A stretch of DNA of 64,000 nucleotides from Apostichopus japonicus (taxonomy: Eukaryota > Echinodermata > Holothuroidea > Aspidochirotida > Stichopodidae): NCBI RefSeq assembly GCF_037975245.1, contig NC_092571.1:10241917-10305916 (forward strand), in the 5' to 3' direction. The position numbers and the translations under genes are program-made. The notes beneath the pieces were generated by a model. It ran no database searches, was not told the origin of the DNA, and was given only the letters and a program-made list of their open reading frames with translations. Shown one piece after another: positions 28,901-40,900 of this stretch; within the stretch, counting starts at the first letter, position 1; each line of letters opens with the position of its first letter.

Positions 28901-31900
28901 AGGTTCGCCCCTCCCTTGGCAAATTCCTGGCTACGCCCCTGAAGCCAATAGACTTGAACTGAGCAGGAAACAACAACACACCATGGCAATTTTTAACCTC
29001 TTATAATCACTAACTATTAAACAAAAACAAACTAAAAAAAGCTGATTCTGCTGTTAACACAATCTGTGACTTGGAAGGATATTGCAAATCAAGATGTTCA
29101 CCAATCTCAAAGTCGATCCTCAATGAAACTCTTCGAGTAAAGTTTTGATTTATTTCATCATGACACTTTATTGATGCAGAAAAATAGCTTCTATACCAAC
29201 CTTCCCTTGATTAGGTCAAAAAGTCCAGCATAAATACCAGCTACTGCAGAAGCAAGGCTTTAACAAGACCACCCTTTCTTCTCTTAGAGGGTCATGTGCA
29301 ACGAGGGTTCATTGGTTAAAAAATTTACCTAAGTGATATTTCAGAAATGTTTGTTTTACATATCACCTCCTTCATCTTTAATTTATTTGAACTGTAAACT
29401 GACCTTTGACACTGTCAACCTAAAAAAAAAGAAGCGAGCCTCAGAACTTGTCATAAGTTCACAAATTGTGCATGATATTGGCCAATTTTGCAATAACAAT
29501 GTGCATTCTGCTCTAGGTCAGTGTGTTCAATTAACTCATATAAACTAAGGGTGAAAATTGAAAATATAGGATGCCTTTAAAAGGTTCATATTGCATTTAT
29601 CTGGAATGTTTAGCATATTCCATTGTCGTCCCTTTTGCTAAATTTTGTAAGATTCAAGACATTTTTCGTGCAAAATATGTTTTGGTACATGTTTGGAGTA
29701 ACATAGGGATCACAATTAATGGTATGCATAATGCAGGCATCACTTTGGGGTGATACTGAAATGCAATATGCTCCTTTAAACAGAAATTTGTTGCTGACTT
29801 CATGGACCAACAGAAAACAAGTCAGCATATATGTATTGTTGAAATGCTGGAATGATGGTACATGACAATGCTTGACTGCATGGAACATGCCATCCTCCCA
29901 GACCCATCTAAGACCAAGGATCTTCAAGCCCTATGGATGATAAAAGAGACTTAACTTACAGGAATCTCTATCACAGCTTCCCCACTATGAACAAAGGCTT
30001 AAATGGCCAAAATGAGTTCCTTTGGGAGGCATCCAGGGCTCTAGCATGAAGAAATGATATTGAGGTGGGGCGTGAGGCCTTCACCTCACAATATGGCATA
30101 CATTTTAACTTAAACCCTATGCCATATATAAATTACCTTGAAAATCCTTAGCATTAACGACCAGAGATTGAGGTGGGGTTTATAAGGTAGCAATGTCAAA
30201 TTTAAGTTAGTCTATTGCTATCTGAATATGCCTTGAATATAACTTATCGTAAATAAAAGCCCTTTGATCTTCCAAACTGTGCAGCACATGGAGAGAGTGC
30301 AGCAATATTGTATTGAATAATAAAGTTCTATTAGACTGATAAGATCTCAAAAGAGGAGGAGGTAAATGGCTAATAATAATAGTCCTTAGTTGGCTATATA
30401 CCTAATTGTCACATCCCCTATGCTGGCTATTGTTGTTGCTCTTACCTAGAATCAAGCCTATCAGCTCGACTGTATACCTTAGTTTAATTATCTCTTCCGA
30501 AATCTTACCTAACTCTGAGACACCATGGCAACCAGAGTCCACCTGAAAAAATATTAGACAAACCTATGACCCCTGAACGTCTAGTTTCCTCACTCATCAT
30601 GGTATAAAACTGTTAGCTCCCTTACAGTAAGAACTAAGGACTCTTTTGTCCTCTCCATAGGAGGTGTAAAATACCAGTTAGGGTTATCTCAGGCTGCAGT
30701 AAACTAACAGGATTAAGAGATATAAATACCTTGACAAATTCACCTCATGGAAACCTTTTAATGGCTTACCCATCATTGTACTATCCACCATCATTTCTGA
30801 ATAGCAGTTCTCTGTTCTTCCCAATCCAATGTTCAAGTCCATAGATTATTCAGTCTTAAGGGTCAAAATACTTCCCTCATATTAATAGTATGTGACCTCA
30901 TGACCCCATTAACCACTTGCCATTCCTGTTTTAATGTTTCTGATGATGTTGCCATGTGCCCTCTGTATTAAATCATAGCTACTAGATGGTTTAGCGTATT
31001 GCAACACCTCAGAGTTTCCTTGTAAGTTTTGACCACAAACATGAAGACAAATTGCACAGGAGATTGCACAGTGAGATCTAACCCTGCCTCTTTAAAGGAA
31101 TAACCATGGCTGACAGTCCAAAGACAATTTATATGATTCGGTAACCTCAAAACTCTCTATTATTTGATTTTTAAGTTAACTGCTTCCCTGTTTGACTGAA
31201 TATGCCCGCTTTGAAAATTGGCTCCTAATGCCTTACCACATCAATATGAAATTTTAAGTGTATTACGTAATCAATGGCGGCTTACTGTGTATTGTGGTGA
31301 TCGAGGGCTTAGGTGCGAAATTTTCAATGCGAGCGTATTCAGTCAAACAAGATGCTGTTCACTTAAAAATCGAATATTAGAGAGTTTTGACGTTACTGAA
31401 TCATATAAATTGCCTTTGATCCTTGCCTCTGTTATTCCTTGAAATGTATTAAACAAGTGTACATCCCGTCTCTATTCTAGTCATTTGTCAAACAACTTTA
31501 AATTTGAGTTTCACGCATATTTTAATGGCTATACTTTATAGTATAGTCAAATTAAACCACTTTGCATACATGTCTGAAAGACTGACATGCACTCCAAGAA
31601 GAAAAGCTTTATGGATACTGACTGCTAAGTGTGGATACTGACTGCTAAGTGTGGATACTGAATGCTAAGTGTGGATACTGACTGCTTGGTGTGATTCAAA
31701 GGATATTGACTGCAAAGTGTGGACATTTTTTTTTTTAAGGAAAAGTCGACCAGGAAAGAACCTGGGCACGAAAACCAAACTACCAAACGACTGATCCGCT
31801 CTCAACCCCAGTCCCCTTGCATCGGGACTGTGACTGTGTGATCATCGTCGGGTGTGCATCACCATTCCCCGCGAAAGGGAACAGATACTACACATGATCT

Positions 31901-34900
31901 TAGCCAAAAGGCCAAGAAGCGAAGTGTGGATACTGACTGTGTCATTCAATGGATACTAACTGCTTAGTCTGATCATGGAGCTAAAATATGTTTTACCTCC
32001 ATGGTCTGATTCAATACAGTGTCAGATCCCTATGTTGTAATCCCAGGAATCTTGGTATGTAATATTCCAAACATACTACGGAGGAATATGGGAGTAAAAC
32101 TGTTAACCACTGACTTTTCATTTAGACAACTGTCATCATGAAATTTCACCTGACCTGTCATTTAGTCATCCATTGTTATTGGTAACAAACTGAAGAAAAG
32201 GACATTGAGCTCAGGCAGTTAAGAAAACAATACTCCCCGTATATCAATTAAATCATGCTTGATATTTGTTTACTTTGGATAAGATGATTTAAGGCACAAA
32301 ATATGCCAGATCTTTAAGACTGATGATACTAACTGTATATAAAATGAAAGGTTAAATTCCTCATTGTTACCACCTCCTTGACAATTGGCCTAGTGTACAA
32401 TTAAAGCTGCAAAAGTGAATAAACCAGTTAGGATTAGAGGTTTTTAGGGAACACTCCATCATAGCATCTAGGACTCATTGACTTCAGGGTAAATCCTATG
32501 TGGACAATCCCCTCATGAAATGTTGGAAATGTGGCAGGTGAGGAAAGATATAATGTTAACAGGTGTTTTAAACTCAACATTTCTAAGGGAACCACTCAGA
32601 GAAGCTTAACAGGGTTGCATCCACTTGAAACAGTGCACAGTTGAAGATATTATTTGATTCATTTTAATCCCTGTTGTTTGCTCGGATATTGCTGTGACTT
32701 GATTATGATAATATCTATGACTCCTAGCTGTGCAAGGAGTTACAGGGGAATGGCTTCACATCCATAAAAATATACTACCACACAAAATTAAACATCAAGG
32801 CTAAACATCAGTCTTACTTATATATTTGACTAAATACAGAGCAAGGGAGTTGAAAATTTGTCCAAGAATTTATTCAAAACCAGACCTTTATAGAGTTTGG
32901 TCTCTTTCACGATTATTTACAGATTATATCATCCTCACTTTATGGTTGGCCCACATAGGAAATAAATGATTAATATGCTATTGTTAATTTGAATACTGTA
33001 TATATGACAGCATTACTTGGAACATCTGTTGATATTCATTTGAATTAATATCAGCATCTACTGTATTCCTGGCCAATCAGAATTATTTTCTCCCGGTCAA
33101 CATATAATCTCTTAAAGTAGTCAATCTTACCTTAAAATATGAAGTATGACACTGATAAATACACAAATTCTTGGACAATTTGAAATGGAGGCTGAAGAGT
33201 TAATTCTTTTCTATATAAGAAGTGGTAAGGTTGTAATGGGATTAACTGCAAATCTTATGGCACGAAACATCTTATAATCAACACAGAAGGATTACATCAA
33301 ACAAGAATACAGATTTTTTAATCTCAGTTAGCAAACTCTGGGAAACTAGACAGGCTATGGAAGCTTCCTTACACCTCATGGCTTCTTCCTACTGTACAAA
33401 CCCAACCACACCACAGCGATGTATTAGTGCTCTAAATGAGAACTTATGGAGCTCCTTACAGTTTACATCAAAGAAAAGAGACATGGGTAAAATTAGATCA
33501 TTTTAAAGCCAACAATTTCCTGGGAAATCGAACAGATCTGAAGATATGGAAAGGAAGTAATTCTCAAATCTCAATTGTTGCTGTTGAGCTGAAAGGATGT
33601 GGTTTTGGCAGACACGCAGCTGATGAACTGTTACGTAGCATGACAGGGTTACTGAATTATCTAGATGTATGATAGACACTTGCTGGGAAAGATGAGGAGA
33701 GACATAATGAAGCTCATATGGGCAAGAGTCTTAGGTCTCGCCATTCCATTCACTGGAAAAAAAACAGGTTCACGGGAAACATCTCACCGAGGGGGGTACT
33801 GGAAGTGCCGATAATGGCGTAATGGAAAGCAGCTCATAAACATATTATTATCAGAATAATTCACATATATGCAAAGAACTATTTCTTGCTCAAGATTAAT
33901 CTCCAAGTCAGTCCTCAAATTTCCTTTACATGATGTTCAGGTAGGTCTTGGCTCACTCACAACGCAAGTAATTTGGTCATTAAGTTTCACAACAAATAAT
34001 TGTTTGTTTTCTTTCCACCTACAATAACTTTCTTTCCCACTCCTCTTTCGTCACTTTCTTTAAGAATATATATACAACACTGTTAAGACACTTATCTGTA
34101 GTAGCATAGCTATTTAGCTTTCCTTCAATCTCACCCTGAAAAAAATAATATTCTACAACAGCTTTTTTTTTGAGAGTTCAGCTGATTAAAACTCTCGGTA
34201 CCAACAGCTAAATAGAGCAGGAAAAGAGAAAAAACCTTACCTGCAATATAATTATATTAGTTGTCATATGATGGTTATAATAATTTTAATGGAGCTCACT
34301 GTGCACGGGTCAGGCCAAGGTTACTTACATACACAGTGTTCTGTTACCCATTGGAAGAGTTAATTTGATTTGACAGGCATATCTTTATCTGGAAATGCCT
34401 GTCAGACAAAACTCCTAGCTGGTTAACAAAGTCTGCCATGGTTCATTTTGGATGGATAGCAAATCACCTTCAATTTTCTTTCAATCTGTGACATTAAGTA
34501 GCACTTTGCAGGCCAGATGATTTAATCCTCACTGGGAAAGTTAATAAATTGTCATTTACAAAGTACTAGAAAATTGACCAATCCTAGAGATCATGTCTTT
34601 TGCTCAAATATCATAGTCAAATCATCACTTAAGGTGAAATCATGTATGACATTCCTTAATCCTATAATAAAGTATATTTTTCACTGTAGACATTTTAAGT
34701 CATTCACGTAAGAAATCATCAGCAGTTTACAATAACTTAAAAGATTATTTTATGGCAGGAATGTTACAAGGAATTTAAGCACCACACTCTGCATGAATTC
34801 CACCTAATAGCACCCTCAGCATGAATATGGGAAAATTGCTACAACTAAAAAACGGTGGTTTGACAGTCAGAAATGTATCTGTTCGTATAAATTTTTTAAG

Positions 34901-37900
34901 GTAATATCAATAATTATTATGACCAAAATATTGAATACCGTAGAATATTGGATACGAATGGAAAATGGCATGGAATCAACACTACTACATATGAACTAAA
35001 TGAAATTGTAAATTGATCAATAACTTGTGTAACCGCAACAAACAATATTTATCATCGCTGAGGCTGAAGAATGTATTATTACAAATTCCTTTTCTCTCCC
35101 TTGTAGATGGTTCCTCACTCTTTAATTGATATTTGTTGACCAAATCAATACTCCGCCTACAAATGGCAGCTATTACCATGGTTACAAAGCAGGTTTTAAA
35201 TTAGGTGTTCATCTTATCACAAGAGAAGGTAAAGTTTTTGAAACAAAAGATTCTTCAACCTATGCAGTACACAGCAACTGACACCTGCAGTGTGTAATAA
35301 CTTTTTTAATATGAAACAAGACTGACATCAAGCTATATTTTTTGACATGCCACTACTTGAAATTGTGTCCACTAAACTATTCCCTCTAATCTAGTACTAA
35401 TTGTTAAGTTGTATACCAAACTGTAAATGCAAAATTCAAGTCCCTGGCACTTCCCAGGACAAATTCCCAAGCATAAATTTAACAAAGTGCAGAGGACACA
35501 TTGTTATCTCATGTGTTACATATCGCTACAAGTTTTGATACTTTCAAAGCTACTGTTGTAGAGGCTTCAAAGGCAGATCATATACAACTGCACAACTGAT
35601 CCAGTCTTGTAGCCAGGATGGGCAGGGATACATTTAAAGCTTTAAATCTTCAATTTTATTGCAAAAAAAACAACAACAGAAAAAATAATGATAGAAATAT
35701 TTTGTTGTTTTACAATAAAAACACATCTGAGTAGCAGCTCTCACACAAATTACAAAGTTCAGTGGCACAATTTCCCACTTTTCACTTTTCACGTTAGTCA
35801 ATAACGTCAATTAAAGGCCTAATTTCAAGTAACAAATTATTCCCAAGAATAGATAAGAGAATGGTTCATCAATCCCACTCCAGTTACCACCTAATGAGAA
35901 GCAAACAAACAGTTCTTATCAGAGCATAGCAGCTCTACACTAACTACACTGATGACAACCACCACATTGCACTTTTAACATTCAGAAACAAGTAGTGACT
36001 ATTACAATGGGCTTCCTGACAATCTGACAATGTTTTTGGACTGTTGACATGGAGTATTAGGGAAGACAGGAAGTGGTCACCTATCATTTACAATCTCATG
36101 AAGGAAATGACACCTGCAGATTCCTTGCCAGGATGATCTTCTGTCAAATATTGTAGAACAGATTGGTTTCATATCATGATTCTAGATCTTAATTCTCACT
36201 TTTTCTGCTATGTACAGAACTATGAAACATTGGTGGTTTAATTCATAAAGCAAAGATTTTGGAAGAAAGCAATACATATCATGAACCAGGATGAGCCATA
36301 GCAGAGTTAAATATCCAAAATATGTTTATATATCTATAGCATATATACAACATATACACCATTTCAGCCAGTTTGTGCAGACATGGTTATGAGTTGTCTT
36401 ATTCACCAACAATGACATATCTGCACACAATAAATATCCCATAAACACACACGCATAGTCCTTCGATCCTCAAAGGTTACTGTTTGCTCACTATATACTT
36501 TGTTTGCATACAGGAAAGTCACAAAGCACTTAGTTAATGACTTAATGCAGGCGTCATCATATTTCCTTTTACAAAGACTGCTGTACACACAAAAGTGTCA
36601 TTAGTTCAACAGTTCAAAATAGAACCTCACATAGTTTCTTGAATACTAGTGTTTCCCTTCTAAGAAACTCTAAATAGTTCTCTCTCTCTATAACCGAGAG
36701 ATATAAATATAGTGACCTCAATTTACTTCACCTTACTGACAAACCTTCCATGCCATTGCCAGTAGGGATAGCATTCACACCCTAGCATAAACTTAGCAGC
36801 AAAACTGAGGTATAAACTGTGACTGATATGGAAGACCCTCCATAGCCCAGGGGATGAGCCTTCCACCACCCCTGTGAGGTAATTAGTTCCCAGTGATGAG
36901 ATTAATAGCATCCTATGAATAAAGGCCATGAATTCCCCTCTGATAAGGATAATACATTGCCCTATCTGTGTATACATCTGACACAAGAAGGTCATCAGTT
37001 GTTACCATGCTAACTAGCAGATGGAGTCAGATAGAGGCTACAGTATAGTCTTCTTTGGTGGTCGTTTGGTATTAGCGAGATATCTATAATGTTGCATCCT
37101 TTGGCTATGAAACCAATTTGAGGAAGAGTACTTCACAAACAGAGGAATGGAAAAGGAGAAATTGAGCCCATATGCTCTTAATTTAGCAGTCAAGGCGATG
37201 GAGAGAACTAGCTTTCAAGATGGGCAGTTTTTTCTGCCAACCACATTTTTCGCCCGAATGCAAACAACAATTGCTACAGTAGCATGTCGAGTACCCCGTT
37301 GTGGCGTACTTGATATTTCATCTTGCTGCGCAGTGCACTGTAAAGTTGTCTGTGGATAACCGACGAAAATGGACATTGAGGGAAAACGTCTAAGATCAGC
37401 TGTCTGGGATAAACAGGGATTAACAGAGAGCCGAAGAACCCCATTTGTGAACTGCTCTCTTGATTTTCTTAAAGGAGAAATAAACTCTGGATTTTTGGAG
37501 CGTACATGCGGTAGGGGATATTTTTCTGATACCATTTATGAAATTACTAAGCAAAATATAGTTTCCCTGAATTTTACGCGAATTTTCCAATTTTTTTTTT
37601 TTACCCATTTGAACAACGGCCATTTTGTTAAAATGAGTATTGGGGGCGCTTCAAAAGTGACGTACACCAGCCACATCGTAACTTCAAAACAATGAAGCTT
37701 TGCATACGAGTTATAGTCTATTCGCACTATGTTCGAGCATCTTGCTTCGCTTATTTCACCGGTTAAAATGCCCGAATGCCAAGCCTTTGGTTGTGTTAAC
37801 CGAAGAGGGGAAGAGGGAGCAGAAAAAGGTAAAAGATATTCGTTATTCCAGATGGAATAAAATATCCGGAAAAGATTAAACTTTCACTGAGGTGTACAGT

Positions 37901-40900
37901 ACCTGTTCGTTATGTTCTCAGCAGCCGTAGGAAAAGGATTCTTCTTCTTGTACCTCAAGAAATTTACAAAACAGAGTTCTAAATGAACTGGCTGCAAAAA
38001 TATCTGGGAGAATTCAGGTCTGTTGGTCAGACATTCTCCTGCGTTCAACAAAGCTTTTTCCGCGAACAATCCATAGCAGCATATCCTCCCCTTGTCGCTT
38101 TCCAATGGCGAACAGAGTGCACACAGACACCATTCTTCGCAGTGGCTCGCGTAACCGGTATTCGTATCAGCAACGGAATTCGACCCAACATCACCAACAG
38201 TCGCGGACTGATTCTTTGCACAAACTCCTCCTCTCGATGTCTCAGTTCTCCCTCTGAATATTCTGGTTCGAAAAGATACGATTCCAATCCAAAGGCTTCC
38301 ATTTTCTTGTTTGAAGATATTTGCTCGGCAGTAAATTGGAGTGCAATGATGGACGTAAGTAACGCTATCGCTAGGACTGAGTACGGTTTGCGTGTTGAAA
38401 GCAATCTAATTTAAACACGTTAAAAATCAATTCCTTGAAAAGATCCCAAAATTTATATTTCTACTGATACTCGTTACAATAACAAATTTTACACACTTTT
38501 TAAGCATTTTTACAGATCAATAAAGACAAAAGATATTTTTTGATCGATATTTTATTCATTACTATTATTGAAAGTACAATTCTAATTATTTTAGAGATTG
38601 GCAACGATTTTGTCTTGAAATACGCGATGCGGCTAGCTTTCGTCACGGTACATCCGGGTACTGGCTCAATTCAAACAAAATGGCGCGACACATGAACTAC
38701 ATTCAAATCGTTTTTTCACCTCAAAGAAGGGATTTTTATGCTTTTCTTTTGCTTTTATTGGAAAGACCATCTGTCAAAACGTAAGAATGGATGCAAAAAA
38801 AACTAGGGTTTATTTCTCCTTTAAGGTAATCAGAGACAGTTACTTTCATCCCTTGAACACGTTTCCAATGTTCAAGCTTTCACTCACCCCGTCCCCCAAC
38901 CGTGACCCCCAAAAACTCCATATTTCGGCTGCTGGATACAGGCTGCTAGTAATGCACACAAAACATCCACTGTTACCCCAAAGTTGCATATCATGATCAT
39001 CTTTGGCACACCTGTTGCTGAGGGTGCATAGTGTTAAAAGATTACCAGGGCATATTAGACACGGTAGAATGAGGTGCTAAGGTTGTGGGGAGACAGGTAA
39101 GTGAGGAGCGAAGTAAATACCCCAAAGTTGTATATATCATGATCATCTTTGGCACACCTGTCAAGTTTAAAAGTTCTGTGGACAATTTCATCCTGGTTGG
39201 TAGCATGTATTGTGCACCTGTGTGTTAGGTTCAGGCTGGTCACATTTAAAATTGGCTGACCTGTGAGCATTTCCTGCGGCTCAATCAACAGGGATTTCAT
39301 CTAAATGGGGGGAGAGGTAACATTTACTACTGTTAGAACTTTCTACTTAAGAGGTCAGTTAAGTGTTCAAGTCCAAGTTATTGACCCTGTTTGTTTTTGG
39401 GTAGTGACTGCAGTCCCTTGGTTAAACAATGGGAACAGACCAACAAGTTCTAAGAACACACTGTTCCAACAAACAAAATTTTCTGTACATTATTTTTACA
39501 TATATGAGAATGCAATAAGTGTCATCAAAACTATTAAATACAAAGGAAAACACTTAGACCTTTTACAGAAATGGTCAATTAAATTAATACAGATATCAGA
39601 TAAAATTTCATAACACTAACTGTCAGGTCACATTATAATCTACCTGAATTCATATATGCACTGTTAAACATTCCAAAGAACAGTATCTATCAGAAATTGA
39701 TTGGCACCTCAGATAAGCACTATCTCAAAGTATTTATTCAACCAATCTTGAAAAAGAGTATATTGCCCAACTGCACCACACCTTAATTGTTTCAATATTA
39801 TACATGCACATGAAGGTGATCTACATAACATCAGGTGAATATAAGAAAGGCCTCTGAACTGAATGTTGTTTAATGGTGTAACCTTGAATTAGGTGTAACA
39901 TCTGTGTATCAAGGAGAACTGTGATCATGGGGGGGGGGGGGGGGGAACTACTAGGGAAATGGGTATCAATGATTACCACAGTACTAAGCTTATCACTGCT
40001 TGGAGATATTTGTTTCATCGCTATGACACCAACCGCTTGTATCCTTAGATATCTCTATCGGTATTAGAAAACAAAATAACTCCCACACAAACTAGTGTCA
40101 ACGAATCTCCGATAAAGAACAATATGTTTTAATCATAAAAATAACACCAACAGAACAAGACTGCAGCAAAATCACAGACAATGATTATGAATCAGAATCA
40201 GACTGAAAGAAATTTGCTTTTTAATACAAAGGCATTTAGCAGACACATATGAGAGGAAACTGAATAGTAATCACTTTGCCTGCTTTAACCACATGAATAC
40301 AAAGTGCATTTGTATCAGAACAGGCAAGTTCATTTAACACTGCTTGAAGCTCTGTATGATACACATATATAGGTATTCATGTCGGAGTCTTTGCAGTTCA
40401 GTGGGAGGGCCTAGCATGGAGAATCACACTATAGCCTAGATACTTGACATAATGTCAGAATACCGAAAGAAAACCCAAGTGTTAGCCTTGTTTGCACCTT
40501 GAGGACATTCCACATGGAAGTAGCTAGTGTACACCGAATAGATCAATTTATACTATGTACTTAAAGGGTGTGAAGACTCGCGCAAAAAGAAACGTCTAAT
40601 GCCAGTAATCTGACCTAGTTTCGAATGAGGTGTAACAGAAGTGTAAGACACCACCATCGATCCCAGACAATACACACACAGCTTGCTACCGTCGGTAATT
40701 AGACACTAGTGTACAGTCAGTAGTACAAACAGCTAGCTGCGGTCAATATACCCAAAGCACAGTGTACAAACGATACAGATTTGTATGTCCTATATGTATC
40801 AGATTTGTATGTAATATGTATTGGATTTGTGTGGGTAATACTGTTTCCGCATTGGATTAGTACGTATCAGCAAATATATTACACTGTAATATATGCATCA

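Larger units (their letters stand above)
37470..38825. mobile_element. Decayed TTAA DNA transposon (Kolobok-like) with THAP and P2X7-like fragments
   Basis: Both ends are TTAA followed by AGGAGAAATAAAC as inverted repeats (left 37470-37486, right 38809-38825). Further in, both arms carry GCCATTTTGTT and a GTGACG motif in mirrored positions. The interior contains a frameshifted THAP-type start on the plus strand and a P2X7-like zinc-domain fragment on the minus strand. Kolobok-type elements are known for TTAA duplications and THAP-domain transposases, hence the tentative class. No DDE catalytic domain is recognisable, so the copy is internally deleted and cannot move itself. Confidence 0.65.

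Noticed and set aside
31724-31921. Functional U2 snRNA gene
   Set aside because: Only the first 43 nt match; stem IIa, the Sm site and the 3' stem-loops of U2 are missing, and a poly-A tail is present.
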